A stretch of DNA of 64,000 nucleotides from an uncultured Alistipes sp. GTDB taxonomy: Bacteria; Bacteroidota; Bacteroidia; Bacteroidales; Rikenellaceae. A program made the translations under genes and the position numbers. Of this stretch, positions 17,122 through 26,279 are shown piece after piece; position 1 is the first letter of the stretch; every line of letters starts with the position of its first letter. The stretch lies in assembly GCA_904502285.1 (NCBI GenBank), contig CAJGEC010000003.1, positions 34,788 to 98,787 on the forward strand. The letters run 5' to 3'. Below the pieces are notes generated by a model, which was not told the DNA's origin, ran no database searches, and was given only the letters and a program-made list of their open reading frames with translations.

Positions 17122-17662
17122 AACAAATCATCTCTTCATTTATCTCAATTAACACTCTCGCAAGGCTCTCCACAGCCTCCTCCATTCGCCACGAATGAAA
17201 GGGTTCGCCAACAATATTCGAAATAGCGCGTATCTCCATCACCCTAAAGCCTAAGACATCAGCCAAGGCAAATAGCGAAGCACCCTCCATATTTTCCACC
17301 TCGGCACCACAACACTCTGCTCCGCTACGATGTACGCAATTCGACACCACCCCCCTTAGCGCGCTCCTCTTCGGCACCGTATAGTTAGTGCGAAAGCGCT
17401 CAGGAAGCTCTATGCAACGCTCCTCGACGACTTCGACTACTTCACCCTTAGCCACACCCTCACCATAACTACCAGCGACACCCGACAGCACCACAAGGCT
17501 CTCTCTATCGATTCGTTCCTCGGCCCATAGGCGCACCAGCGTAGCTGAGGTAGCAACCATTCCCACACCCGATATAACAACCTCAGCATCAGGCATCAAC
17601 GCCTGAAACGACGAGGCCTCCATCGCCGTAGGGAATAGGTATACAACTTTCGAAGACATCAC
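17114..17662 (-). CDS. mqnB: Futalosine hydrolase
   Basis: The protein has 182 residues of nucleoside-phosphorylase fold, shorter than typical MqnB (~200-230). Supporting stretches are FPTAMEASSF near the start, ISGVGMVATSATL, a VVLSGVAGSYG glycine loop and VENMEGASLFALAD with the substrate-binding Glu-Met-Glu-like turn. It releases hypoxanthine from futalosine in the second step of the futalosine menaquinone pathway. It follows fhs by 27 bp and overlaps the small membrane gene by 8 bp. Confidence 0.9.
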   Translation of the reverse strand: MMSSKVVYLFPTAMEASSFQALMPDAEVVISGVGMVATSATLVRLWAEERIDRESLVVLSGVAGSYGEGVAKGEVVEVVEERCIELPERFRTNYTVPKRSALRGVVSNCVHRSGAECCGAEVENMEGASLFALADVLGFRVMEIRAISNIVGEPFHSWRMEEAVESLARVLIEINEEMICYE

Positions 17663-17689
17663 TACAACTTTTGTTAATTGAGTGGAGGG

Positions 17690-19360
17690 CTATACGATAC
17701 CCTCCACATTTCCATCCTCAGCCAAGTGGATATTACCCGCCTGTGGAGTCTTACTCAAGCCTGGCATTCGCATAATGTCGCCAGCCAAAGCTACGACAAA
17801 GCCACTACCAGCGTTCAACTCTATATCCTTAATGTTGATCTCGAAGCCCTCAACACTTCCGTAGCGCTTGGCGTCAGCGCTGAACGAGAACTGCGTCTTA
17901 GCGATACATACAGGCAAGTTGCCCATACCCCACTTCTCCAACAAAGCAATCTCCTTCTGCGCCTTAGGGCCAAAGACTACTGAGCCAGCACCATAGATAT
18001 TCTTTGCCACCTTAGTAATCTTCTCCTTGATGCTATCCTCAAGGTCGTAGGCGTAGTTAATAGGGGCAGATGGCTCATTCTCAATGAGCTCCACAGCAGC
18101 ACGAGCCAAATCCGCAGCACCTGCGCCACCCTCAGCATAGGCGTTATTGATAACACAACGTACACCGAGTTCCTCGCAATGCTTCATAACCATCTCTATC
18201 TCCTCGTCGGTATCGCTTGCAAAGCGGTTGAAGCATACCAAGACCGTCTGACCAAACTTCTTGAGGTTGGCAATATGTCGATCGAGGTTTGCAAAGCCTC
18301 GTTGCAAGCCCTCCTCGTTTGGCAACTTGATCTCTGCCTCCGGAACACCGCCGTGCATCTTAAGCGCAAGGGTCGAAGCAACCAAGACCGTAAGGTCTGG
18401 CTTAAGGCCCGACTGACGGCACTTGATGTCGAGGAACTTCTCTGCACCGAGGTCTGCACCAAAGCCCGCCTCAGTGACGGTATAGTCAGCCCACGACATC
18501 GCCATACGTGTAGCAATCACCGAGTTACAGCCGTGTGCGATATTCGCAAAAGGACCACCGTGGATAATCACAGGGTTATGCTCCGTAGTCTGCACGAGGT
18601 TTGGGTTGATAGCATCCTTAAGCAGTGCCACTACAGCACCCGTAACACCGAGGTCATTTACCGTAAGTGGAGTGTCGTCGTAGCGGACACCCAGCACAAT
18701 ACGGCCGATGCGCACGTACAAGTCCTCCACGCTACGAGCCAAGCACAAGATCGCCATAATCTCCGATGCTGGAGTAATATCAAAGCCCGTCTCCGTAGGG
18801 ATACCATTTGCCGAGCCTCCCAAGCCCGACACTATATTACGCAACGAGCGGTCGTTCATATCCAATACTCGTCGCCACATAACCTTCTTCAGGCCCACCT
18901 GCTGTGAGCGGTTGTGGTAGAGGTAGTTATCCAACAACGCTGCGATGAGGTTGTTGGCCGATGTTACTGCGTGGAAGTCACCCGTGAAGTGGAGGTTGAT
19001 ATCCTCCGAAGGCAACACCTGTGCATAGCCACCACCTGTAGCACCACCCTTCATACCGAAGCAAGGGCCCAACGATGGCTCACGCAGAGCCACGATAGCC
19101 TTCTTGCCAATATGGTTAAGACCCATACCCAAGCCGATGCTCACGGTGGTCTTACCTACACCCGCCTTAGTAGCAGTAATCGCCGTAACCAAGATGAGGT
19201 GGCTCTTCTCCACACGCTTATCATCGATAAGCTTATATGGCACCTTTGCGATATACTTACCATAATTAAACACCTCGTCATCGGGGAAACCCACCGATGC
19301 AGCGACCTCGCGAATATTCTTTAATTTCGTCTCGCGAGCAATCTCAATATCAGTTTTCAT
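17690..19360 (-). CDS. fhs: Formate--tetrahydrofolate ligase
   Basis: The ATG at 19360 is chosen. It begins MKTDIEIARE, gives the family's usual ~556 residues, and is preceded by a GAGAG ribosome site; the longer frame to 19396 adds 12 unlikely residues. The nucleotide loop TKAGVGKTT lies at ~64-72, followed by LREPSLGPCFGMKGGATGGG. It makes 10-formyl-THF from formate, THF and ATP in the cytoplasm for purine and one-carbon supply. It is separated from the peptidase gene in front by a possible terminator and leads into mqnB. Confidence 0.96.
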   Translation of the reverse strand: MKTDIEIARETKLKNIREVAASVGFPDDEVFNYGKYIAKVPYKLIDDKRVEKSHLILVTAITATKAGVGKTTVSIGLGMGLNHIGKKAIVALREPSLGPCFGMKGGATGGGYAQVLPSEDINLHFTGDFHAVTSANNLIAALLDNYLYHNRSQQVGLKKVMWRRVLDMNDRSLRNIVSGLGGSANGIPTETGFDITPASEIMAILCLARSVEDLYVRIGRIVLGVRYDDTPLTVNDLGVTGAVVALLKDAINPNLVQTTEHNPVIIHGGPFANIAHGCNSVIATRMAMSWADYTVTEAGFGADLGAEKFLDIKCRQSGLKPDLTVLVASTLALKMHGGVPEAEIKLPNEEGLQRGFANLDRHIANLKKFGQTVLVCFNRFASDTDEEIEMVMKHCEELGVRCVINNAYAEGGAGAADLARAAVELIENEPSAPINYAYDLEDSIKEKITKVAKNIYGAGSVVFGPKAQKEIALLEKWGMGNLPVCIAKTQFSFSADAKRYGSVEGFEINIKDIELNAGSGFVVALAGDIMRMPGLSKTPQAGNIHLAEDGNVEGIV

Positions 19361-19412
19361 ACTCTCTCTCTTTAAATAACGTGGCACTTGCCACAAACTC
19401 TAACTAAACTAA

Positions 19413-19454
19413 AGCCACTACCCCCAAAGCCTAAGACTTCGGAGCGTAGTGGCT
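19413..19454 (-). terminator. Possible terminator between the aminopeptidase P gene and fhs
   Basis: A perfect 9-bp inverted repeat (19413-19421 with 19446-19454) with a 24-base loop, followed on the minus strand by a T-rich stretch. The long loop lowers confidence. Confidence 0.45.
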
Positions 19455-19462
19455 CTTATGAA

Positions 19463-20860
19463 TTATTTCAATGTACCTACTACAGCCTCAAGTTCCTCGA
19501 CGCTGAGTGGCAAAAGCTTATCGCCGATGAAACGGCTACCTGTCTCAGTAACAAGCACATCATCCTCGATACGGATACCACCGAAGTTGCGGAAGCCATC
19601 CAAAGCATCGTAATTCACAATACCCTCGAACTTACCCTCTGCACGGCACTTGTCGATAAGTGCAGGGATGAAGTAGATACCTGGCTCATCAGACATCACC
19701 GTACCTGGCTCTACACGCCAAGTAGAGCGGTGGATGCAGGTTGCAGACTTTGCAGCACGCTCCGCAACGGTAGAGAAGTCGAACGAGCGCTCGCCGATAT
19801 TCTCCAAGTCGTGAACATCGAGACCCATACCGTGACCAAGGCCGTGAGGCATAAAGAGATACATAGCACCCGCAGCAACAGCATCCTCGGCGGTAGACTT
19901 GATAAGACCCACACCCTTCAAGCCCTCAGCCAAAGAGAGGTATGCAGCACGGTGGATATCTGGATACATAGTGCCTGGCTTAATCATATCCTTGACCTCG
20001 CTGTGAGCGCGAAGAACGATGTTGTAGATGTCGCGCTGAACATCTGTAAACTTACCATTTACAGGGTAGGTACGTGTGTGGTCTGAGCAGTAGCCCTCAA
20101 CAGACTCACCACCACCATCAACCAACAACAAGCGACCTGACTCCAATACTCCATCGTGGTTGTGGTTGTGCAAAATTTCGCCGTGCTGAGTGACGATAGT
20201 AGGGAACGACACACCCTGACCATACGACTTAGCGATACCCTCCAAGCGACCAGCGATCTCACGCTCAACAACGCCTGGACGACACATACCCATAGCCGTA
20301 ATGTGCATCTGGTAGCCAATCTTGAATGCACGCTCCAAAGCCTCGATCTCCTCGGCAGACTTCTTCTCGCGCATCTCCGCTACGGCAAACATAAGATCCA
20401 ACGACTTGCGCTCGTGCAACATATCGAGGCGGATACCCAACATTTCGGCCATAGAGATCTTAAGCTCTGCACGGTAAGGGGGCAAGTAGTGAACAGGACG
20501 ATTCTGCTCGATAGCCTTACGCAACACATTACGAATCTCAGCCATAGGGAAGCTCTTCTCTACGCCTACCTCAGCGCCCTGCTCAGCGATGGTTGGCATA
20601 GGGCCTGTCCAGATGATATCCTCTACGGTGAAATCGTCGCCAAAGATCATAGCCTCACCCGACTCAGCATCAATAAGACCGATGAGCGAAGGGACATCCA
20701 AACCGAAGTAGTAGCGGAATGTAGAGTCCTGACGGAAGTAGTATGTGTTATTAGGGTAGTTGTTTGGCACCTCAGGATTACCTGGAAGGAGAATCAAACC
20801 CTTACCTACGCGACGTGCTAACTCCGCACGACGGCCAATATAAGTCTCTTTACTGAACAT
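19463..20860 (-). CDS. pepP: Aminopeptidase P family protein (M24B, Xaa-Pro)
   Basis: The protein has 465 residues. An N-terminal creatinase-like domain (~1-170) is followed by the M24 pita-bread domain. Metal ligands are visible in LLVDGGGES, SDHTRTYPV, HGLGHGMGLDVHD, DEPGIY and IRIEDDVLVT. It removes N-terminal residues that precede proline and is cytoplasmic, since no signal peptide is present. It lies 38 bp downstream of the U32 gene in the same direction. The exact peptide preference is not shown. Confidence 0.93.
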   Translation of the reverse strand: MFSKETYIGRRAELARRVGKGLILLPGNPEVPNNYPNNTYYFRQDSTFRYYFGLDVPSLIGLIDAESGEAMIFGDDFTVEDIIWTGPMPTIAEQGAEVGVEKSFPMAEIRNVLRKAIEQNRPVHYLPPYRAELKISMAEMLGIRLDMLHERKSLDLMFAVAEMREKKSAEEIEALERAFKIGYQMHITAMGMCRPGVVEREIAGRLEGIAKSYGQGVSFPTIVTQHGEILHNHNHDGVLESGRLLLVDGGGESVEGYCSDHTRTYPVNGKFTDVQRDIYNIVLRAHSEVKDMIKPGTMYPDIHRAAYLSLAEGLKGVGLIKSTAEDAVAAGAMYLFMPHGLGHGMGLDVHDLENIGERSFDFSTVAERAAKSATCIHRSTWRVEPGTVMSDEPGIYFIPALIDKCRAEGKFEGIVNYDALDGFRNFGGIRIEDDVLVTETGSRFIGDKLLPLSVEELEAVVGTLK

Positions 20861-20898
20861 AGTTTTATAGTTTTAAGTTATTGTTATTCATCGTTTTA

Positions 20899-22140
20899 TT
20901 ATCTTGGCACCTCCCTATAGACCTTATCTCCTCGGCGCACCTCGCTCACGGTCTTAAGCGACATATAGTCGCCCTGCTTTGCCATAGCTACGGGAGTCTC
21001 CTTAACCATAATGCCATCGGCACTCTGCTCGACAACACCCGTCTTCTCGCCCATAAAGAGCAGTGCATCACCCTCCGATACCTCGCAAGCCTCGACCAAG
21101 ACCTCCGCAACGCCAATACGTTTGAAGTAGTTGGTGACCTTACCCATATATACCTTCTTCAGCGTTGCCGAAGAGCCATAGTGCTGGCTATGCTCGACCA
21201 TAGTCTTTGCGGCATAGTAGCCACCCCAGAAGTCGCGGTTGAAGACCGTACGCAACTTCTCCTTGAGCGGAGCAACACTCTCGGCACAAAACTCGCCTCG
21301 CTCCAACAACATAAGGGCCTCGTTATAACTCTCCACCACACGCTTCACATACTCTCCGCCACGCGCACGACCCTCAATCTTGAGGACTCGAACGCCCGCA
21401 TTGATGAAGGTGTCGAGGAAGTCTATAGTACACAAATCCTTTGGCGAGAGAACATATTGTCCGTCGATATCTAATTGATGGCCAGACTCTTTGTCGGTGA
21501 TGGTGTACTTACGACGACAAATCTGTCGGCAAGCACCCCTATTAGCCGAATTGTGAGACTCGTGCTCCGAGAGGTAACACTTTCCCGACATCGACATACA
21601 CATAGCACCGTGAGCAAACATCTCAATCTTAACCAACTCGCCCGCAGGGCCACATATCTTCTGCTCCTCAATCTGCTTCGAGATATGGGCAATCTGCTCC
21701 AACGACAACTCTCTGGCCAACACCACAACATCGGCCCACTGAGCAAAGAACTTAACGGCTGTGATATTCGAAATATTGCTCTGCGTAGAGATATGTACCT
21801 CGATACCAACCTCACGAGCATAGAGAATTGCGGCCAAGTCGGTAGCGATGATAGCATCAATACCCTCGGCCTTAGCCCTGTCAATGATGCGACGCATAAC
21901 CTCCATCTCGTCGTCGTAGATGACGATATTTACCGTCAGATAGGTCTTCACACCTGCGGCGTGAGCAACACGCACAATCTCTGCGAGGTCGTCAAGGGTG
22001 AAATTCACCGACGAGGCTGCTCGCATATTGAGCTGCTCAACACCAAAATATACCGAATCGGCTCCAGCAGCAATAGCCGCATTCAAAGACTCATACGAGC
22101 CTACGGGAGCCATAATTTCTATATCTTTTCTTCGTATCAT
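20899..22140 (-). CDS. U32 peptidase family protein (TrhP-like tRNA hydroxylation factor)
   Basis: The protein has 413 residues. The U32 signature is present: a HGAMCMSMSGKCYLS block followed by NRGACRQICRR, whose cysteines can bind an iron-sulfur cluster. Length and the C-terminal beta domain fit the YegQ/TrhP branch, which makes 5-hydroxyuridine at tRNA position 34 from prephenate, rather than a true protease. It starts 6 bp after the prenyl synthase stop. Confidence 0.88.
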   Translation of the reverse strand: MIRRKDIEIMAPVGSYESLNAAIAAGADSVYFGVEQLNMRAASSVNFTLDDLAEIVRVAHAAGVKTYLTVNIVIYDDEMEVMRRIIDRAKAEGIDAIIATDLAAILYAREVGIEVHISTQSNISNITAVKFFAQWADVVVLARELSLEQIAHISKQIEEQKICGPAGELVKIEMFAHGAMCMSMSGKCYLSEHESHNSANRGACRQICRRKYTITDKESGHQLDIDGQYVLSPKDLCTIDFLDTFINAGVRVLKIEGRARGGEYVKRVVESYNEALMLLERGEFCAESVAPLKEKLRTVFNRDFWGGYYAAKTMVEHSQHYGSSATLKKVYMGKVTNYFKRIGVAEVLVEACEVSEGDALLFMGEKTGVVEQSADGIMVKETPVAMAKQGDYMSLKTVSEVRRGDKVYREVPR

Positions 22141-22146
22141 ATCTCT

Positions 22147-23121
22147 TTACTTTTTACGTCCCATAAGGTTACGGGCAAACTCCACAAGTGGCGCTACACG
22201 CTCCGAGTCGATAGAGAGCGTATCGAGGATGTTCAACGCTCGCTCGAAACGCAACTCAATCTGTTGCTCGGCGATATGCTTCACATCCAAGGCATCGTAG
22301 AGGGCCTTGACCTTAGCGATCTTCTGCTCGTTGGTAAGCTCCTCCGCAAGATGCGTAGTGCGCAACACTTCACGCTGCGCTGCATCGGCACGACTCATAG
22401 CCTGCACCATCAAGAAGGTCTGCTTACCCTCCAAGATATCGCCACCAATCTTCTTGCCGAGACTCTCATCGCCATAGCTATCCAACACATCGTCCTGAAG
22501 TTGGAACGCTAAGCCCAACTCAGTAGCAAAGCGGTATATCTTCTTGACATCATCATCGCTGGCCCCAGCCATCGTAGCACCAATCATCGCAGAGCCTGAG
22601 AGCAGGGCTGAAGTCTTGCGCTCAATCATCTGCATATAGTCCACCACAGAGACCTTCTCCATAGACTCGAAGTCCATATCGTACTGCTGACCCTCGCACA
22701 CCTCCAATGCCATCTCGCTAAAGATATTCATCACACGAGGCAACACCGAAGCCGAGATGCGGTTAAGGTGTTTGTATGCAGTAATGAGCATTGCATCGCC
22801 CGAAAGGAGTGCTACGTTGCCTCCCCACTTAGCGTAGACCGAGGGCTTACCTCGGCGCACATCGGCATTATCCATAATGTCGTCGTGAAGCAAGGTGAAG
22901 TTATGAAATATCTCCACCGCCATAGCAGCAGGCATCGCTTCGTCGATATTACCACCAAAGGCCTCCAACGTGATAAGAAGGAGTACAGGGCGGAGACGCT
23001 TGCCACCTCCCGACATCGAATAGATGATTGGTGAATAGAGGAGTTCTGGCTCCTCAGGCGTATTCATCTGCGCCAAAGCACTCTCAAAGAGTTGCAATAT
23101 TTCGTGGTTGCTATGTGCCAT
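22147..23121 (-). CDS. Polyprenyl (trans-prenyl) diphosphate synthase
   Basis: The protein has 324 residues, all-alpha. The first Asp-rich motif is DDIMD (residues 80-84) followed by ADVRRG, and the second is QDDVLD (D210, D211, D214). It condenses isopentenyl diphosphate units for quinone side chains or undecaprenol precursors. Phe75 sits five residues before the first Asp, a position where a bulky side chain tends to give shorter products (FPP/GGPP class). That is inference. The first gene of a leftward unit, it diverges from the ROK kinase. Confidence 0.9.
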   Translation of the reverse strand: MAHSNHEILQLFESALAQMNTPEEPELLYSPIIYSMSGGGKRLRPVLLLITLEAFGGNIDEAMPAAMAVEIFHNFTLLHDDIMDNADVRRGKPSVYAKWGGNVALLSGDAMLITAYKHLNRISASVLPRVMNIFSEMALEVCEGQQYDMDFESMEKVSVVDYMQMIERKTSALLSGSAMIGATMAGASDDDVKKIYRFATELGLAFQLQDDVLDSYGDESLGKKIGGDILEGKQTFLMVQAMSRADAAQREVLRTTHLAEELTNEQKIAKVKALYDALDVKHIAEQQIELRFERALNILDTLSIDSERVAPLVEFARNLMGRKK

Positions 23122-23165
23122 AACCTATTATTTATCTAAAATTATGGCTCAAAATTAAGATTTTT

Positions 23166-23198
23166 TTTGCAGAGTTTAAAATAATTTTGATAACTTTG
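23166..23198 (+). promoter_or_regulatory. Bacteroidetes-type promoter for the ROK kinase
   Basis: TTTG (23166-23169), 21-bp spacer, TAACTTTG (23191-23198). This is an excellent match to the -33/-7 consensus and lies 30 bp before the ATG. Confidence 0.75.
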
Positions 23199-23228
23199 AC
23201 CAATTAATTTCATAAAATCTTTATAGCT

Positions 23229-24257
23229 ATGATGAAAAAACTCGCATTAGGTATCGATATTGGCGGCACAAACACAGCATTCGGCCTCGTAGATGAAGAT
23301 GGCAATGTCGTTGCCGAGAGCAAAATCTCGACCGACAAATACAGACATTTCGACGACTATAAACCATACATCGAGGCATTGGCAACCGCGATTAAGGAGC
23401 TCGTGCTTTCACAGCCTGAGTGCGACCTTATCGGTATCGGTATCGGCGCACCAAATGCAAACATCCATACAGGTCGCATCGAGACTCCAGCAAACCTCTG
23501 GAAGTTCGAAGACCCCAACGACCCACGCCCCAACTCTATCCGCACATTCAACTTTGTTGATGACCTTGGCAAATATTTTGGCGGTGTCAAGATTATGATT
23601 ACCAACGATGCTAACGCTGCGGCTATTGGCGAGATGGTATTCGGTAACGCTCGTGGTATGAAGGACTTCGCTATGATCACCCTCGGCACAGGTCTTGGTT
23701 CGGGCATCGTTTGCAATGGCGAGATGGTATATGGCCACGACGGCTTCGCTGGCGAGTATGGCCACATCGCAGTAGCGTCGCGCGAGACTGGTCGTGCGTG
23801 TGGTTGCGGTCGCAAGGGTTGTCTTGAGGCATATGTTTCAGCTACAGGTATCAAGCGTACAGCCTTCGACCTTATGGCTACAATGACCTGCGATAGCGAA
23901 CTCCGCTCTATCCCTTACGACAAGTTCGAGGCAAAGATGCTTTCGGATGCTGCGGCAAAGAACGACCCTATCGCTTTGGAGGCCTTCGAGCGCACAGGTA
24001 AAGTTCTTGGCTTGGCTTTGGCAGACCTCACCGCTATTACATCGCCTGAGGCTATCATCCTCTTCGGTGGTTTGGCTAATGCTGGCGACTACATCCTTCG
24101 CCCTACACACAAGTATATGGAGGAGAATCAGCTCTCTATTTTCAAGGGCAAGGTTAAGTTGTTGATGAGTGGTATCCAGGATAAGAATGTCGCTATTTTG
24201 GGTGGCGCAGCACTTATCTGGAAACAGTACCTTGAGGCTGTTATTGAAAACTACTAA
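23229..24257 (+). CDS. ROK-family sugar kinase (glucokinase-like)
   Basis: The protein has 342 residues. The ATP loop GIDIGGTNTAFGLVD is at ~8-22, the DxGxGT-like region is ITLGTGLGSG, and the ROK zinc/substrate motif CGCGRKGCLEAY lies at ~196-207. It phosphorylates a hexose with ATP in the cytoplasm; glucose is the likeliest substrate. The first of two tandem ATGs (23229, 23232) is used. It stands alone, with its own promoter and a perfect terminator. Confidence 0.92.
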   Translation: MMKKLALGIDIGGTNTAFGLVDEDGNVVAESKISTDKYRHFDDYKPYIEALATAIKELVLSQPECDLIGIGIGAPNANIHTGRIETPANLWKFEDPNDPRPNSIRTFNFVDDLGKYFGGVKIMITNDANAAAIGEMVFGNARGMKDFAMITLGTGLGSGIVCNGEMVYGHDGFAGEYGHIAVASRETGRACGCGRKGCLEAYVSATGIKRTAFDLMATMTCDSELRSIPYDKFEAKMLSDAAAKNDPIALEAFERTGKVLGLALADLTAITSPEAIILFGGLANAGDYILRPTHKYMEENQLSIFKGKVKLLMSGIQDKNVAILGGAALIWKQYLEAVIENY

Positions 24258-24270
24258 ACTCTTAGTAATC

Positions 24271-24323
24271 AATAATAAGTATAGAGGACTAACCGCAAGG
24301 ATTAGTCCTCTATACTTATTATT
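24271..24323. terminator. Perfect bidirectional terminator between convergent genes
   Basis: A flawless 22-bp stem (24271-24292 with 24302-24323) and a nine-base loop lie between the ROK kinase and the convergent acyltransferase gene. The outer stem is A/T-rich on both sides, so it can serve both directions. Confidence 0.9.
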
Positions 24324-24326
24324 ACA

Positions 24327-25193
24327 CTATGATAAATATCTTCTTTTGATTTCATCGTAGAAATCATTCACCTTAAGCATAATTGCAGTCTCCACAACCC
24401 CACCTAAATCCCAATTTGCATAGCTATCGAAGACCTGCATCGATGGCGAAAGACGCATATAAGAGGAGATGATTGGCGGAGGCGAGGCATCCAGTTCTCG
24501 CATCCTCGAAAGCAGAATTCTGTAGTTATCCTTGGGTGTCGCTCCCACAAAAATCTCATCGAAATCTTCGCGTGCCATCTCCACTCGTTCAGGGGTGTGT
24601 GCCTGCATCAGCGAATCATCCGAAGGATAGGCAAAACGCATAAAACCCATAAGCAGGTTACGAGCCCTGACACCGAGGGCGGGATAGAGTGTAACACGGC
24701 CAAAAAGATAGTCAATATTATTAGCCTTAACCACGGCAGATAGCCCCTCCCACAGCGTATCTAATGTATATAGTGTCAAGGCATTAGCCCCCTTCTGATA
24801 CTCCTGTGAAATAAAGGTTCGCCCAAGCTCCATACCACAAGGCAGATACTCCTGAATAAACCTCTGCGAGAGTCTAAAGTAGCGAGAAATAGCCAGTTGC
24901 GAGGGTTCCACACTCCTCCCTAACGAGTAGCGATAACCTCCAGCAATGGCACTACGCCTACAATCCCAGACAATCACCTGGCGACACCCGCCATCGACAT
25001 CCGAGGTATCGACTCCGCAACTATCATTTAGCACCACGCCAACACGCAGAAACGATAAATCTCGCAGTCGGCGCACCTCGGCCATAAGATGTGGTGATGT
25101 CGCGCCATCGAAGTCGTAGACCTCTGCATCCCAACGAGTTGAGCGACACAACAGGTCGGCTCGTTGCAACTCCTCATAAAGACCCAAACCCAT
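24327..25193 (-). CDS. GNAT-fold lipid N-acyltransferase (GlsB/OlsB-like)
   Basis: The protein has 288 residues. The hemolysin/acyltransferase-type GNAT stretch is seen as MELGRTFISQEYQKG, then TLWEGLSAVV and YLFGRVTLYP. Such proteins attach a beta-hydroxy fatty acid to the amino group of glycine or ornithine, starting synthesis of the amino-acid lipids common in Bacteroidetes membranes. The matching O-acyltransferase gene is not next to it. Its stop is 4 bp from the shared terminator. Confidence 0.82.
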   Translation of the reverse strand: MGLGLYEELQRADLLCRSTRWDAEVYDFDGATSPHLMAEVRRLRDLSFLRVGVVLNDSCGVDTSDVDGGCRQVIVWDCRRSAIAGGYRYSLGRSVEPSQLAISRYFRLSQRFIQEYLPCGMELGRTFISQEYQKGANALTLYTLDTLWEGLSAVVKANNIDYLFGRVTLYPALGVRARNLLMGFMRFAYPSDDSLMQAHTPERVEMAREDFDEIFVGATPKDNYRILLSRMRELDASPPPIISSYMRLSPSMQVFDSYANWDLGGVVETAIMLKVNDFYDEIKRRYLS

Positions 25194-25308
25194 ACCTAAA
25201 CCTCATTTCCTATTCATACATCTCTCTTACGCTCAAAGAGTTCATCATTAAAAGAGATTTATCTTCCATTTTTCTAAAATAAAGAGTCCTACTTTAGCGA
25301 AAAATTAG

Positions 25309-25316
25309 TAACTTTG
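25309..25316 (+). promoter_or_regulatory. Candidate -7 element of the rsmH-fts-mur operon
   Basis: TAACTTTG matches the -7 consensus 36 bp before the rsmH ATG. No good TTTG is found at the right distance upstream. Confidence 0.5.
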
Positions 25317-25326
25317 TCGCGTTATT

Positions 25327-25344
25327 TTTTTACTTAAGTAAAAA
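25327..25344. promoter_or_regulatory. Perfect 18-bp palindrome in the rsmH leader
   Basis: A perfect palindrome centred on CTTAAG lies just after the predicted transcription start and 8 bp before the rsmH ATG. It could be an operator for a dimeric regulator or a small hairpin near the ribosome site. Confidence 0.5.
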
Positions 25345-25352
25345 CCGATAGA

Positions 25353-26264
25353 ATGAGCATCGAAACATACCATATCCCCGTAATGCTTGAGGAGTGTATC
25401 ACAGCCCTCAATATCAAGCCCGATGGCGTCTACGTAGACCTCACTATGGGTGGCGGCGGACACACTCGCGAAATACTGAAGCATCTCGGCCCTAAGGGAC
25501 ACCTCTACTCCCTCGACCAAGACCCCGATGCCGAGGCCAACGCCCCCAAGGATGAGCGACACACCTTTGTCGCCTCGAACTTCCGCTTCGTGCGCGGAGC
25601 ACTACGCTTGCGTGGTGTGGAGCGTGTCGATGGCATCCTTGCCGACCTGGGCGTATCGTCGCACCACTTCGACGCCAAGCACCGAGGCTTCTCTTTCCGT
25701 GGCGAAGCACTCCTGGATATGAGAATGAACACCCGTGCAGGCCGTACCGCTGCCGACATCGTGAATACCTACTCGAATGAGGCACTATCCAAGATATTTG
25801 CCGAGTATGGCGAGTTGGACACGACGTGGAAGATAGCGAACTGCATCGAGCGCTTTCGCAATGAGCGTGCCATAACCACCACGGCAGACCTCGTGGAGGC
25901 AGTAAAACCCTGCACTCCCCCAAAAGATGAGTCTAAGTTCCTCACAAAACTCTTCCAGGCGCTCCGCATAGAGCTCAATGGCGAGATTGAGGCCCTCAAG
26001 ATGGCGATGGAGCAGAGTCTCAAACTCCTTAACCCAGAGGGTCGCTTGGTGGTGATGTCGTACCACTCGCTCGAAGACCGCATAGTGAAGAACTTTATGC
26101 GTAGTGGCAATAGCGAGGGTATTGTAGAGAAGGACTTCTTTGGTCGCGCCACCACCCCATTCAAACTAATCACCCGCAAGGCTATAGTCCCTTCGGACGA
26201 GGAGATAAACCTCAACCCTCGCTCACGCAGTGCCAAGTTGCGAGTAGCCGAGAGGATGGAATAA
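25353..26264 (+). CDS. rsmH: 16S rRNA (cytosine1402-N4)-methyltransferase
   Basis: The protein has 303 residues. The N-terminal YHIPVMLEECI and SAM-binding DLTMGGGGHTREIL are classical RsmH, followed by ILADLGVSSHHFD and the C-terminal MSYHSLEDRIVKNF. It methylates N4 of C1402 in 16S rRNA. It opens the division and wall operon; mraZ, which normally stands in front, is absent. Confidence 0.97.
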   Translation: MSIETYHIPVMLEECITALNIKPDGVYVDLTMGGGGHTREILKHLGPKGHLYSLDQDPDAEANAPKDERHTFVASNFRFVRGALRLRGVERVDGILADLGVSSHHFDAKHRGFSFRGEALLDMRMNTRAGRTAADIVNTYSNEALSKIFAEYGELDTTWKIANCIERFRNERAITTTADLVEAVKPCTPPKDESKFLTKLFQALRIELNGEIEALKMAMEQSLKLLNPEGRLVVMSYHSLEDRIVKNFMRSGNSEGIVEKDFFGRATTPFKLITRKAIVPSDEEINLNPRSRSAKLRVAERME

Positions 26265-26279
26265 ACAACCCTTACAACT

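Noticed and set aside
21475..22512. Plus-strand open frame (345 codons) across the U32 and prenyl synthase genes
   Set aside because: It spans two well-supported genes on the other strand and shows no recognisable protein features.
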